64,000 nucleotides of DNA from Micromonospora sp. MA102 (GTDB taxonomy: Bacteria > Actinomycetota > Actinomycetes > Mycobacteriales > Micromonosporaceae): assembly GCF_025460765.1 (NCBI RefSeq), contig NZ_JAMWEG010000005.1, positions 62,001 through 126,000 on the forward strand, written 5' to 3'. The notes under the pieces are model-generated. The model worked only from the letters and a program-made list of their open reading frames with translations, did no database searches and had not been told where the DNA came from. Position numbers and translations under genes: made by a program. Of the stretch, positions 8,137-17,491 are shown in pieces (position 1 is the stretch's first letter; each line of letters begins with the position of its first letter).

Positions 8137-8269
8137 CCCCCGGGTCCCCGTCCGCGACCCGCCAGTCGATCATGAACACCAGGACACAACTGGTCGGACA
8201 ATGGGTGCGACCGGGTTGTTTTGAGCATCAACCGCTACCATCCCCCGAAACCGTCCCCCACGTGAGAAC

Positions 8270-8281
8270 CCTGTCGACAGG
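8270..8281 (+). promoter_or_regulatory. 12-bp palindrome overlapping the aminotransferase ribosome binding site
   Basis: CCTGTCGACAGG is a perfect palindrome. Its right arm covers the first bases of the AGGAGG at 8279-8284 that serves the aminotransferase gene. It could be a protein site or a small hairpin that affects translation. The evidence is the palindrome only. Confidence 0.3.
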
Positions 8282-8291
8282 AGGAAGCCCC

Positions 8292-9401
8292 ATGGTCGGG
8301 CCGCATCCAGAGTTCATTCCCCCAGCACGACCGATCATCGGTGAGGCCGAGATCGAGGCGGCTGTCCGGGTGCTGCGGAGCGGCCGGGTCGTGCAGGGCC
8401 CCGAGGTCGCGGCGTTCGAGGAGGAGTTCGGCGAGCTGGTCGCCGGGCGGCACTGCGTGGCCGTCAACTCCGGGACGTCCGCGCTCCAGCTCACCCTGAT
8501 GGCGCTCGGCTTCGGCCCGGGTGACGAGGTCATCGTGCCCTCGTTCTCCTTCGCCGCCAGCGCGAACGCGGTCCGGCTGGTCGGCGCCGAGCCGGTCTTC
8601 GTGGACATCGAGCCGGGCAGCTTCTGCGTCGACCCGGAGGCCGTCGCCGCCGCCGTCACGCCGCGCACCGTCGCCATCATGCCGGTGCACCTCTACGGTC
8701 ACCCGGCGGCCATGGACCAGATCATGGCCATCGCCGAGCGGCACGGCCTCGCCGTGGTGGAGGACGCCGCCCAGGCGCACGGGGCCGCCCTGCACGGCAC
8801 CCCGGTCGGCGCCTTCGGCACCGCGGGCTGCTTCAGCTTCTACCCCACGAAGAACATGCACGCCCTGGAGGGCGGCATGGTCACCACCGCCGACGCCGAG
8901 CTGGCCCGCACGCTGCGGCTGCTGCGCAACCAGGGCATGGAGCAGCGGTACGCCAACGAGATCGTCGGCGCCAACATGCGGATGACGGACGTGGCCGCCG
9001 CGATCGGCCGGGTGCAGCTCACCCAGCTCGCCGAGTGGACCGAGCAGCGCCGGGCCAACGCCAAGTTCCTCGACTCGAAGATCACCGGGATGGTCACCCC
9101 GCCCGTGGCGGACGCCGCCAAGCACGTCTACCACCAGTACACGGTGCGGGTGCAGGGCAACCGGGACGCGGCCATGGCCCGCCTCACCGAGCTGGGCATC
9201 GGCAACGCGGTCTACTACCCGACCCCGATCCACCGCCTCAAGCCCTACCTCGACTCCGAGGGCAAGCCGGGCCCGTGGGACCTGCCGGAGACCGAGCGGG
9301 CCGCCGCCGAGGTGGTCTCGCTGCCGGTGCACCCGTCGCTGAGCCCGGCCGACCTGGAGCGGATCGCCGAGGGTGCGAACCTCGCCGGGGGTGCCCGATG
9401 A
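8292..9401 (+). CDS. DegT/DnrJ/EryC1 sugar aminotransferase (WbpE-like)
   Basis: The product is 369 aa. AGGAGG at 8279-8284 stands 7 nt before the ATG and decides the start. It is a PLP enzyme of the sugar aminotransferase family, with Lys187 (YPTKNMHALEGG) as the Schiff-base lysine, NSGTSALQL for phosphate binding and VEDAAQAHGA with the ring-stacking aspartate. The family converts keto-sugar nucleotides to amino sugars. The next gene, overlapping by ATGA, encodes a Gfo/Idh/MocA dehydrogenase, the partner found with WbpE, so I infer that it aminates C3 of a UDP-3-keto-GlcNAc uronic acid. Another amino sugar cannot be excluded. Confidence 0.9.
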   Translation: MVGPHPEFIPPARPIIGEAEIEAAVRVLRSGRVVQGPEVAAFEEEFGELVAGRHCVAVNSGTSALQLTLMALGFGPGDEVIVPSFSFAASANAVRLVGAEPVFVDIEPGSFCVDPEAVAAAVTPRTVAIMPVHLYGHPAAMDQIMAIAERHGLAVVEDAAQAHGAALHGTPVGAFGTAGCFSFYPTKNMHALEGGMVTTADAELARTLRLLRNQGMEQRYANEIVGANMRMTDVAAAIGRVQLTQLAEWTEQRRANAKFLDSKITGMVTPPVADAAKHVYHQYTVRVQGNRDAAMARLTELGIGNAVYYPTPIHRLKPYLDSEGKPGPWDLPETERAAAEVVSLPVHPSLSPADLERIAEGANLAGGAR

Positions 9402-10426
9402 GCCAGGCCCGCAAGCTGCGCGCCGGCCTGATCGGCCTGGGCGCGATGGGGCGCAACCACGCCCGGGTGCTGTCCAACCTCGACGGCGTCGAGCTGGTCG
9501 GCGTGGTCGACCCGGCCGGCGACGTGACCGGCACGCTCCGCGCGCCGGTGGTCCCCACGCTGGGTGACCTGCTGGCCATGGGCGTCGACTACGCGGTCGT
9601 CGCCTGCCCGACCGCCCTGCACGAGCAGATCGGCCTGGAGCTGGCCGCCAACGGTGTCTGCGCGCTGATCGAGAAGCCGCTGGCCCAGTCCGTCGAGGCC
9701 GCCACCAGGCTGGTGGAGGCGTTCGAGTCCGCCGGTCTGGTCGCCGGCGTCGGCCACATCGAGCGCTACAACCCGGCGCTGCAGAGCCTGCGTACCCGGC
9801 TGGAGGCCGGCGAGCTGGGCGAGGTGTTCCAGGTCGTCACCCGGCGCCAGGGCCCGTTCCCGCACCGGATCGCCGACGTCGGCGTGGTGATGGACCTGGC
9901 CACCCACGACATCGACCTCACCGCCTGGGTGACCGGCAGCGAATACCGCTCCGTGTCGGCCCGGACGGTCTCGCGCAGCGGCCGCCTGCACGAGGACATG
10001 GTCGCCGTGGTGGGCCAGCTCGCCGACGGCACGATGGTCAACCACCTGGTCAACTGGCTGAGCCCGCTCAAGGAGCGGTCCACCGTGGTCACCGGCGACA
10101 AGGGCTGCTTCGTCGCCGACACGCTCACCGCCGACCTGACCTTCTACGCCAACGCCGCCATCGACACCGAGTGGGAGGCGCTGCGCGCGTTCCGCGGCGT
10201 GGCCGAGGGCGACATGGTGCGGTACGCGATCCCGAAGCGGGAGCCGCTGCTGGTCGAGCACGAGCGCTTCCGGGACGCCGTCGAGGGCAAGCAGAGCGAC
10301 ATCGTCACCCTGCGGCAGGGCCTGCGTACCGTGCAGGTCGCCGCCGGCCTGCTGGAGTCCGCCTCGGACGGCAAGGTCGTGTCCGTCGCGTCCAGCGGCA
10401 GCGGCGTGGAGCCGGCACTGCGATGA
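9398..10426 (+). CDS. Gfo/Idh/MocA family sugar dehydrogenase (WbpB/WlbA-like)
   Basis: The product is 342 aa. The N-terminal Rossmann fold starts with GLIGLGAMGRNHARVL; the EKPLAQS motif (catalytic lysine of the family) follows, and the C-terminal domain carries DLATHDIDL with the active-site histidine. The ATG overlaps the stop of the aminotransferase gene (ATGA), so the two are coupled. With that partner and the 2-epimerase, 6-dehydrogenase and acetyltransferase elsewhere in the locus, the likely reaction is oxidation of C3 of UDP-GlcNAc uronic acid. Related enzymes act on inositol or other sugars, so the substrate is inferred from context. Confidence 0.88.
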   Translation: MSQARKLRAGLIGLGAMGRNHARVLSNLDGVELVGVVDPAGDVTGTLRAPVVPTLGDLLAMGVDYAVVACPTALHEQIGLELAANGVCALIEKPLAQSVEAATRLVEAFESAGLVAGVGHIERYNPALQSLRTRLEAGELGEVFQVVTRRQGPFPHRIADVGVVMDLATHDIDLTAWVTGSEYRSVSARTVSRSGRLHEDMVAVVGQLADGTMVNHLVNWLSPLKERSTVVTGDKGCFVADTLTADLTFYANAAIDTEWEALRAFRGVAEGDMVRYAIPKREPLLVEHERFRDAVEGKQSDIVTLRQGLRTVQVAAGLLESASDGKVVSVASSGSGVEPALR

Positions 10427-12126
10427 GCCCGGCGCCCGTGCGGCGGACGGTCTCCGCGGTGAAGCGGCGGCTCCCCCGGCGGTGGCGCATCGCGCTCCGC
10501 CGGGCCGCCGCCGGCGACCGGCCCTGGGAGACTCCTTCGGTACGTGAGCTCTGCGAGCTGCCCACCACCGTGCCCCTGCTCGTGCACGCGGGCGGGGTCA
10601 CGGCGGACCGGGCGCTCGGCGGCATCCTCGCCGCCCTGGTCCGCCTGCCCCAGTTCCACCTGGCCCTCGTCCGCGCCGAGACGGAGCGGGCGGCCGTGCG
10701 GGAGCTGATCCGCCGCGCCGGCAAGGCGGGCCGGCGGGTGCACGAGGTGCCCCGCCCCGCTCGGCTGACGCCGGCCTTCCTCGCCTCGGCCGACCTGGCC
10801 GTGCACGGGTTCACCGAGGAGGCCGGCGACGCGTCGCCGGCGCCCGCCGTGCTCGACGCCTACCGGGCCGCCGGGCTGCGGATCGTGGCCGGCAACGCCC
10901 GGCCGGTCCGCGAGTACCTGGCCCGGCACCACACCGGCGACCTGTTCGCTCCCGGCTCGGTGCCGTCCTTCGTGAAGGTCGTCGAGCGGGTGTGGGAACA
11001 CGCGCCCGAGGCGGCCGGTGCGGCGGAGACGCCGGAGGCGGCCGTCGCGCCGGTCGAGGCCGGCACGCCCGGTCCGTGGCGGGCCCTGGGCGCCGGTCCG
11101 GTGCGGCTCGGCCTGGGCACCGCCAACTACGCCGGTCAGCTCTCCGCGCTGGCGGCCGCGATCAGCGCCGCCCGCCGGGACGTGAGCGTGGAGCTGGTCA
11201 TGGCCAAGCCGCCGGCCACCTACCGGTACCCGGCGGACCGCTACCTCCACTTCCCGGCCGAGCACCAGCTCGACGTGCAGCTGGAGCAGGCCCGGCGGGT
11301 GCTCGGCGCGTACACCCACCTGATCGTCGACGCCTTCCGTCCGGTGCTCGGCCGGCTCAACGGCGACGACATCGGTGCCGACCTGCCCGCCCTGCGCCGG
11401 GCCCGGATCAAGGTCGCGCTGCTCGCGCACGGCAGTGAGATCCGCCACCCGGGCGCGCACCTGGAACGGCACGCCGAGTCCGCCTTCCGGGACGCCCCGG
11501 AGGACCTGCGGGAGCGGCTCACCACGGTGGCCGAGCGGAACCGGCGCATCGCCGAGGAGAGCGGCCTCCCGCTCTACGTGACCACCCCCGACCTGCTGGA
11601 CGACGTGCCCTTCGCCACCTGGGCGCCGCTCGTGGTCGACGTCGACGGCTGGCTCTGCGACCGGCCGGTCCTGGAACGGGCCCGCCCGGTGGTGCTGCAC
11701 GCGCCGTCCAACCGCTGGACGAAGGGCACCGACCGGCTGCTGCCCGGGTTGCAGGAGCTGCACGACCGACGGATCATCGAGTTGCGCCTGGTGGAAGGGT
11801 TGCCGTACAGCGAGATGCGCCGCCTGGTGCAGGATGCCGACATCGTCGTCGACCAGCTCGTCATGGGCACCTACGGCACGTTCTCCTGCGAGGGGATGGC
11901 CGCCGGGAGGGCGGTGGTGGCATACCTCAGCGAGGGGGTGCACCGCGCGGCCGGCATCCAACCACCGATCGTGAACGCCACGCCCACCACCCTGGTGAAG
12001 GCGATCGAGTCGCTGCTCGACGACCGTGCCGCCGCGGCGGCGCTCGCCGCCGAGGGGCCCGGTTACGTCCGCCAGCACCACGACGGTCGGCGGACCGCCG
12101 AGGTCTTCGACGCCTTCCTCCGGTGA
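10423..12126 (+). CDS. GT4-type glycosyltransferase with an extra N-terminal lobe
   Basis: The product is 567 aa and starts in an ATGA overlap with the dehydrogenase gene, completing a three-gene coupled unit. Residues ~45-170 look like a degenerate C-terminal lobe of a GT-B enzyme (a LLVHAGGVTADRALGGILAAL start, then a short ADLAVHG region). Residues ~187-560 form a second, more complete GT4-like unit with HGSEIRHPG and HAPSNRWTKGTD, and a FSCEGMAAGRAVV acceptor/nucleotide segment. A GT4 usually has about 380 aa. The arrangement suggests a lost tandem domain or a regulatory lobe. Donor and acceptor are unknown. Confidence 0.75.
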   Translation: MSPAPVRRTVSAVKRRLPRRWRIALRRAAAGDRPWETPSVRELCELPTTVPLLVHAGGVTADRALGGILAALVRLPQFHLALVRAETERAAVRELIRRAGKAGRRVHEVPRPARLTPAFLASADLAVHGFTEEAGDASPAPAVLDAYRAAGLRIVAGNARPVREYLARHHTGDLFAPGSVPSFVKVVERVWEHAPEAAGAAETPEAAVAPVEAGTPGPWRALGAGPVRLGLGTANYAGQLSALAAAISAARRDVSVELVMAKPPATYRYPADRYLHFPAEHQLDVQLEQARRVLGAYTHLIVDAFRPVLGRLNGDDIGADLPALRRARIKVALLAHGSEIRHPGAHLERHAESAFRDAPEDLRERLTTVAERNRRIAEESGLPLYVTTPDLLDDVPFATWAPLVVDVDGWLCDRPVLERARPVVLHAPSNRWTKGTDRLLPGLQELHDRRIIELRLVEGLPYSEMRRLVQDADIVVDQLVMGTYGTFSCEGMAAGRAVVAYLSEGVHRAAGIQPPIVNATPTTLVKAIESLLDDRAAAAALAAEGPGYVRQHHDGRRTAEVFDAFLR

Positions 12127-12208
12127 CCCCGCGCCGGTCGTCCCCGGACGACCGGCGCAGGGTCACCGGACCGACCGTGTCAGACCCGTCAACGAGGAGA
12201 AGCACCCC

Positions 12209-13843
12209 ATGCGAGCTGTGCCGTCCACCGACGCCCCACCGACCCGGGGGCGGGTGGTGATGCTGGTCGACAACGGGGTCCACGGCGACTCCCGGGTGCA
12301 GAAGGCCGCCCGGTCGGCGGCGGAGGCCGGCTGGGAGGTGATCCTGGTCGGCATCCTGAAGGGCGCCGGCGCCGAGGAGAACTGGCGGATCGGTGACGCC
12401 GAGGTGCGCCTGATCCGGGTGCCCCGGCGGCTGCCGCACCCGGTCACCTACCGCCGGGCGCTGCTGCGCCGCCCGCTGGCGTACCGGCCGGGGCCGGAGT
12501 CGAAGCGGAAGCAGAACAAGCTCAAGGCCCGGCGGGACGACCTCAACTTCCGGCTCTCCGAGATCAAGGTCCAGCGGCAGGCCGGCGGGCCGCGCTGGGC
12601 CGAGCTGGCCGGCAAGGCCCGGCTGGCCGCGCCGTACTTCGTCAACAAGGCGACGATGCAGTGGGTCAAGCTGCGCTCCCGCGAGCTGAAGCGCCTCCAG
12701 GAGCACCAGCAGGACCCGAACTCCCGGCTGGACCGGGCGGCCCTGCGATTCTGGCAGGCCCTCCAGGGTGACCGGGCCTGGCGCCGCCTGGACCCGGAGC
12801 TGTGGGACTTCGAGCTGGCCTTCGCGCCGGTCGTGGACGAGCTGGAGCCGGACCTCATCCACGCGCACGACTTCCGGATGCTCGGCGTCGGCGCGCGGGC
12901 CGTCATGCGGGCCCGGGCCGGTGGCCGGGACGTCAAGCTGGTCTGGGACGCGCACGAGTTCGTCCCCGGCATCATCGGCCGGCCCACCAACCTGCGCTGG
13001 CTGCCGGCCCAGATCGCGTACGTGCGGGAGCACGCGCCCTACGCCGACGCCGTCATCACCGTCTCCTCGACGCTGGCCGACCTGCTGCGGGAGACCCACG
13101 GCCTGCCCGAGCAGCCGGCCGTCGTGTTGAACGCCCCGCCCGCCGCACTGACCCCGGAGCAGCGGGCCGTGCCGGTGCCGGACATTCGGGCGATGTGCGG
13201 TATCGACGCCACCACCCCGTTGCTGGTCTACTGCGGCGGCATCAACCCGTCGCGCGGGGTGGACATCATGATCCGCGGCCTGACCCGGATGCCCGACGCG
13301 CACGTGGCGCTGGTGTCGGTGCACCCGAACGGCCGGGTGCCGATCATGTACGAGCTGGAGGAGCTGGCCGCCGAGCTGGGCGTCGCCGACCGGGTGCACC
13401 TGTTGCCGTACGTGCCGCACTGGCAGGTGTCCGCCTTCGTGGCCCCCGCCGACCTCGGCGTCATCCCGATCCACCACAAGCCGAACCACGAGATCGCGCT
13501 GATCACCAAGTTCTTCGAGTACGCCCACGGCCGGCTGCCCATGGTGGTGAGCGACGTCAAGACCATGGCCGAGGCGACCCGCGCCACCGGCCAGGGCGAG
13601 GTGTTCCGGGCCGAGGACCTGGACGACTACCTGCGCGCGGTGCGGGCGGTGCTGGACGACCCGCAGCGGTACCGCGCCGCGTACGACCGGCCCGGCGTGC
13701 TGGAGCAGTGGACCTGGGAGGCGCAGGCCCGGGTGATGGACGACGTCTACGCCCGCCTGCTGCCGAACCACCCGAAGGCGGTCACCCCGGCGGACGCCGC
13801 TCCGTCCGTGCCGGCACAGCGGTCGGCCGTGCCGGTCCGCTGA
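12209..13843 (+). CDS. GT4 family glycosyltransferase, paralogue A
   Basis: The product is 544 aa; GAGGAG at 12194-12199 precedes the ATG. It begins with RGRVVMLVDNGVHGDSRVQKAARSAAEAGW, a GT-B N-lobe. A basic, probably helical insert (residues ~90-200) follows, then AHDFRMLGVGAR, WDAHEFVPG and a C-lobe with YCGGINPSRGVDIMI and KFFEYAHGRLPMV. The protein is strikingly similar in every part to the product at 22415-24022, so the two arose by duplication. The insert is longer than in common GT4 enzymes and could bind membrane or polymer. It is followed by a strong terminator. Donor sugar unknown. Confidence 0.85.
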   Translation: MRAVPSTDAPPTRGRVVMLVDNGVHGDSRVQKAARSAAEAGWEVILVGILKGAGAEENWRIGDAEVRLIRVPRRLPHPVTYRRALLRRPLAYRPGPESKRKQNKLKARRDDLNFRLSEIKVQRQAGGPRWAELAGKARLAAPYFVNKATMQWVKLRSRELKRLQEHQQDPNSRLDRAALRFWQALQGDRAWRRLDPELWDFELAFAPVVDELEPDLIHAHDFRMLGVGARAVMRARAGGRDVKLVWDAHEFVPGIIGRPTNLRWLPAQIAYVREHAPYADAVITVSSTLADLLRETHGLPEQPAVVLNAPPAALTPEQRAVPVPDIRAMCGIDATTPLLVYCGGINPSRGVDIMIRGLTRMPDAHVALVSVHPNGRVPIMYELEELAAELGVADRVHLLPYVPHWQVSAFVAPADLGVIPIHHKPNHEIALITKFFEYAHGRLPMVVSDVKTMAEATRATGQGEVFRAEDLDDYLRAVRAVLDDPQRYRAAYDRPGVLEQWTWEAQARVMDDVYARLLPNHPKAVTPADAAPSVPAQRSAVPVR

Positions 13844-13857
13844 CCACCGGAGACAGA

Positions 13858-13894
13858 CGAGAGGGGCCCGGCCGACCGGCCGGGCCCCTCTCGT
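13858..13894. terminator. bidirectional terminator between convergent glycosyltransferase genes
   Basis: A 15-bp perfect stem (GAGAGGGGCCCGGCC at 13859-13873 with its complement at 13878-13892) has a GACC loop and a TCG/CGA flank. It lies between a plus-strand gene ending at 13843 and a minus-strand gene ending at 13931. Confidence 0.85.
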
Positions 13895-13930
13895 TCGCTC
13901 GGTGCCGCCGCGCCCCGCGGGCGGAACGGC

Positions 13931-16054
13931 TCAGTCGTCCAGCAGCAGCCGGTCGTAACCGGACTGGGTGACGGTCCAGTCCCACGTCTTGAGGACGTGC
14001 TCGGACGCGGCCCGACCGGTCTCCGCCCACCGCTCCTCGGTGGCCGTGGCGGCCAGGATCCGCTCCGCGGCCTCCTCGGGAGTGGCCGCCACCCAGTCGG
14101 CGGGGAACAGGGTGCGGGCGCTGTGCGGCTTCCCGGCGAAGAACGGCCAGTCCCGGACCACCGGCACCGCCCCGCTCGCCGCGCCCTCCACCAGACCGCA
14201 GTGGAAGCTCTCCCGCACCGAGGCGCTGAGGATGACCCCCACCTCCTGAAGCGCGGTGGGGACGTCGTCGGTCTGCCCGTACCGCCGGACCGCGCCGAGC
14301 GGCTCCAGCTCGGCCAGGTCCCGGCTGAACAGCTTGCCGTAGTCCTTGGCCGGCTTGCTGGTCCGGTTGTTGAAGTCGCTGCCGATGAGGATGAGCCGGT
14401 AGCGCTCGTCCCGCTCGCGCAGCCTCCGCAGCACCTCGATCGCCCAGCGCGGGTCCTTGGCCACCGAGCTGAACCCGACCATGCCCAGGGTGAACCGGGC
14501 GTCCGCCGGCTTCGAGCGCGGGTAGCGCTGCAGGTCCATGGCGTTGTCGATAACCCAGAGGCGGGGGCCGTCCGCCTCGGTGAGCTGGGGCAGCACCGCG
14601 GTCGACAGGTCCTTCAGGTGCTCGGAGACGAAGACGACGTCGTCGACCCGGGAGAAGTCCACGAGGTGCGGCCAGAAGTTGAACGCCTCGAAGCTGTGCA
14701 GCCGCACGATGATCCGGGCGGTGCCCGGGTCGTGCAGCGTGAACAGCGCCGCGGTGGCCTGGCACCAGTCGACGAAAATGGTGTCCGCCCAGTCCAGGTG
14801 CGGCCGCAGCCACTCCTCGATCTTGGCGCCGTACGACGACTCGCCGGCCAGCAGGTGCTCCATGACGGCGCTGCCGCTCAGGGCCAGCGGGCGGGTCGCC
14901 GGGTCGTCGTAGAGGTCCAGGAACCGGACCTCCACGTTCGGCATCGCCCGGTAGCGCTCCAGGATCTCCTGCAGAAAGTTGTCGTTGATCAGCGTGGTGA
15001 CCAGCAGGCGCAGCGGCCGGTCGGTGGGCGCCGGAGCGGCCGGTGCGAGCCGGCCACGCTTCGCCGACAGCTTCCGGGCCGCGGTGCTCTCCCGGAACGG
15101 CGCCAGGAACCCGCCCGGGTCGTCGCTCATGGGCGAGGAGAGCCGGTCGAAGTGCAGCACCCGGTTGGAGGCCAGGCTCCACGCCCGGGACACCGCCGCG
15201 GCGGCCTTCTTGCTGTCCTTGGGCAGCCGGCTGTCCGCCAGCGCCAGCTGGGCCCGGATCGCGTCGTGCAGGCCGGTCGGCACCCGGCCGGCCGACAGCT
15301 CCGCCTGCGCCGCCTTGGTCAGCACGTCCGCGCGGGTGCCGGCGCTGGTGATCCGGTTCACGGCGGCGGACGCGGCGCGGGCGGCGACGGCCGGCCGGCC
15401 CGCCTTCACCGCGCTGTCGTGCAGCCGGACGGCGAGCTTGCTGCGCAACCGGTCCGGCACGCGGGGAGCCGCCACGGCGCGGGTCCAGAACCAGGCGCCC
15501 GCCGGGTTGCTCATGACCGTCTGGCCGGTGGCCTTGCGCAGCGTGGTCCGGACGGTCTGCACGGCCGCCCGCCGGGCGCCGCGGGCGCCGATGCCCGCCG
15601 CCGCGGAGACCTGACGCTCCAGCCGCCGGCCCATTGACTCGGTCCGTCGCGCGTCGAGCGCCTTCTGCGCCGGCACGAGCCCGTAGCAGGCGCTGGCGCC
15701 GGTGTTGCGCTGCGCCATCTCCCACACCGTGTGCACGGCGCGGGCGTCGAGCGCCACCAGCACGTCCGCCTTCCGGTAGCGCTGCCGCAGCCACGGGTTG
15801 CGCCGGGCGTGCAGCCACACCTTCCGGTTGGCCGGCGCGCGGCCGAGCGCCTTGCGGAGCCGGGCGTCCCGCTTCTCCCCGGGTACGGCGAAGGTCCGCA
15901 CCTCCGCCAGCGCCGGGTCGACCGGCAGGTCCGCGCTGTTGAAGAAGCAGGCCACGGTGACGCTGGCGCCCTTGGCGCGGAAGCGTTCGAGCGCCTCGAT
16001 CAGGACGGCCGGCTGCTTCGGCGCGGTGGCGGCCACGATGAGCACGGTGGTCAC
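13931..16054 (-). CDS. large GT4 glycosyltransferase with a long N-terminal region
   Basis: The product is 707 aa. The GTG at 16054 overlaps the stop of the upstream gene (GTGA), which fixes the start. The first ~130 residues form a Rossmann-like lobe (TTVLIVAATAPKQP). Residues ~130-330 are Ala/Arg-rich and probably helical. From ~345 a second Rossmann lobe begins (LRLLVTTLINDNFLQEIL), and the C-lobe has LGMVGFSSVAKDPRW and SASVRESFHCGLVEGAASGAVPVV, with the conserved glutamates of the EX7E motif. It therefore looks like a GT4 of unusual length. It probably adds a sugar to the glycopolymer made by the surrounding genes. Confidence 0.78.
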   Translation of the reverse strand: MTTVLIVAATAPKQPAVLIEALERFRAKGASVTVACFFNSADLPVDPALAEVRTFAVPGEKRDARLRKALGRAPANRKVWLHARRNPWLRQRYRKADVLVALDARAVHTVWEMAQRNTGASACYGLVPAQKALDARRTESMGRRLERQVSAAAGIGARGARRAAVQTVRTTLRKATGQTVMSNPAGAWFWTRAVAAPRVPDRLRSKLAVRLHDSAVKAGRPAVAARAASAAVNRITSAGTRADVLTKAAQAELSAGRVPTGLHDAIRAQLALADSRLPKDSKKAAAAVSRAWSLASNRVLHFDRLSSPMSDDPGGFLAPFRESTAARKLSAKRGRLAPAAPAPTDRPLRLLVTTLINDNFLQEILERYRAMPNVEVRFLDLYDDPATRPLALSGSAVMEHLLAGESSYGAKIEEWLRPHLDWADTIFVDWCQATAALFTLHDPGTARIIVRLHSFEAFNFWPHLVDFSRVDDVVFVSEHLKDLSTAVLPQLTEADGPRLWVIDNAMDLQRYPRSKPADARFTLGMVGFSSVAKDPRWAIEVLRRLRERDERYRLILIGSDFNNRTSKPAKDYGKLFSRDLAELEPLGAVRRYGQTDDVPTALQEVGVILSASVRESFHCGLVEGAASGAVPVVRDWPFFAGKPHSARTLFPADWVAATPEEAAERILAATATEERWAETGRAASEHVLKTWDWTVTQSGYDRLLLDD

Positions 16055-17457
16055 AGCTGGACATCCTCCGTCGAAGCGGCCGGTGCGGAAGCGCCGGCCG
16101 TGGTGGGCTGGACGAGCTCGGTGAGGTGCCGGACGGCGGGGCCGAGGACGGCCGGCCGGGCGAACCGGCGGGCGAGTTCCCGGGCGGTCGTCCGGTCGGC
16201 GTCGGTGGCCTTCAGGGCCATCCGGGCCGCCTCGCTGAACGAGTGGGCCAGGCGGTGCGGGTCCAGGCCGACGGCTCCCGTCCACAGCGGATGCCCGGCC
16301 AGGATGTTCGTCGCGTCGTGGTCGACGTCGTGGGCGGAGAGCACCGGCAGGCCGGTGGCCATGAACTCGTAGACCTTGCCGGAGGTGACGAAGCGGCCGC
16401 CGACCAGCATGAGGACCAGGGCGTCCCACGAGCCGTAGGTCGCCGCCAGGTCGGCCTTCGGGACCGGGCCGCCGAAGCTGACCCCGTCGGCCGCGGCCTC
16501 CTTGAGCAGGTCCATGTGGCGGTTGGCCTCGCGGGCGGGACCGGCGCCGATGTGGCCGCGCACCTCGAACCGGGATCGCGCCACCACCGGGTCGTCCCGC
16601 CGGGCGATCCGCCAGCCGTCGAGCACCGACTCGAGGAAGGCCGGCGTGAAGTTGACCGAGCCGAGGTAGCCGAAGGTCAGCCCGGCGGCCGGATCGGGCG
16701 ACCGGCCGCTGACGTCGGGCAGGCTGTCCTCGTCGTAGCCGTTGCGCACGACGTGCACCCGGTCGGCGAGGTGCGGGTACCGCTCGCGGTAGAAGCCGGC
16801 GATCGGGTCGTTGACACACCACACCGCGACGGCGTGTTCGAGCACCTTGGACTCCCAGCGGCCGGAGACCGAGTCCCGGGTGAACGCCTCGCCGCCGCCG
16901 ATCACGTCCAGCGACCAGCCGTCCCGGAAGTCGACCGCGTAGGGAACCTTGTGCTCCTCCCACAGCTTCCAGGTGGCGGCCAGGTTCACGTAGGGGGCGC
17001 AGGAGGCGAGCAGGAGGTCGGCGGGGTGTTCCCGGTGCACCCGCAGCACCGCCTGCTCCAGGTCGTACCGCCACCCGCCGAAGACCGGCTCGGGGAAGGC
17101 CTTCTGCTCACGCTGGCGCAGCCGCTTGATCCACCCCGCCGGGTCCAGCGAGCGCTCCTCCGAGAAGGCCCGGATGTCGGTCTCCAGGTCCTCCCGGATC
17201 AGCGGCAGCTCGACCACCTTGACCCGCGGGTCGACCTTCTCGGAGAGGGTGTGGTCCAGGCCGTACTCCCGCTCCCAGGCCTCCTGGCAGATGGTGATGA
17301 CGGTGATGTCCCAGCCCAGCGCGACGAACTGGTTCGCCGTCTCGCGCAGCCGGTAGGCGCTGCTCTTCGCCGCGGGCGGAAAGCCGATCGCCAGGTAGAT
17401 GGCGTGCGGCCGCCGCCCGCCGCCGGACCGGGGGAGGGGGAGAAGTCGATTGCTCAT
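16051..17457 (-). CDS. GT4 family glycosyltransferase
   Basis: The product is 468 aa. The N-lobe starts AIYLAIGFPPAAKSSAYRLRETANQFVALGW, a common GT4 opening, and contains VDFRDGW. The C-lobe has FGYLGSVNFTPAFLESVLDG and SGKVYEFMATGLPVLSAHD, corresponding to the donor-binding segment. It lies 34 nt after the 2-epimerase gene and overlaps the next glycosyltransferase by 4 nt, so the three form an operon. There is no strong ribosome binding site before the ATG. Sugar specificity is unknown; its neighbour suggests that it may use the epimerase product. Confidence 0.85.
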   Translation of the reverse strand: MSNRLLPLPRSGGGRRPHAIYLAIGFPPAAKSSAYRLRETANQFVALGWDITVITICQEAWEREYGLDHTLSEKVDPRVKVVELPLIREDLETDIRAFSEERSLDPAGWIKRLRQREQKAFPEPVFGGWRYDLEQAVLRVHREHPADLLLASCAPYVNLAATWKLWEEHKVPYAVDFRDGWSLDVIGGGEAFTRDSVSGRWESKVLEHAVAVWCVNDPIAGFYRERYPHLADRVHVVRNGYDEDSLPDVSGRSPDPAAGLTFGYLGSVNFTPAFLESVLDGWRIARRDDPVVARSRFEVRGHIGAGPAREANRHMDLLKEAAADGVSFGGPVPKADLAATYGSWDALVLMLVGGRFVTSGKVYEFMATGLPVLSAHDVDHDATNILAGHPLWTGAVGLDPHRLAHSFSEAARMALKATDADRTTARELARRFARPAVLGPAVRHLTELVQPTTAGASAPAASTEDVQL

Positions 17458-17491
17458 CGCAGGTAGCCGATCGTGAAGAGGGGACGCGCCG

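Noticed and set aside
8292..10426. Amino-sugar pair as part of an antibiotic cluster
   Set aside because: The aminotransferase/dehydrogenase pair can occur in antibiotic sugar routes, but no polyketide, peptide synthetase or dTDP-glucose gene is in the window, and polymer genes surround it.
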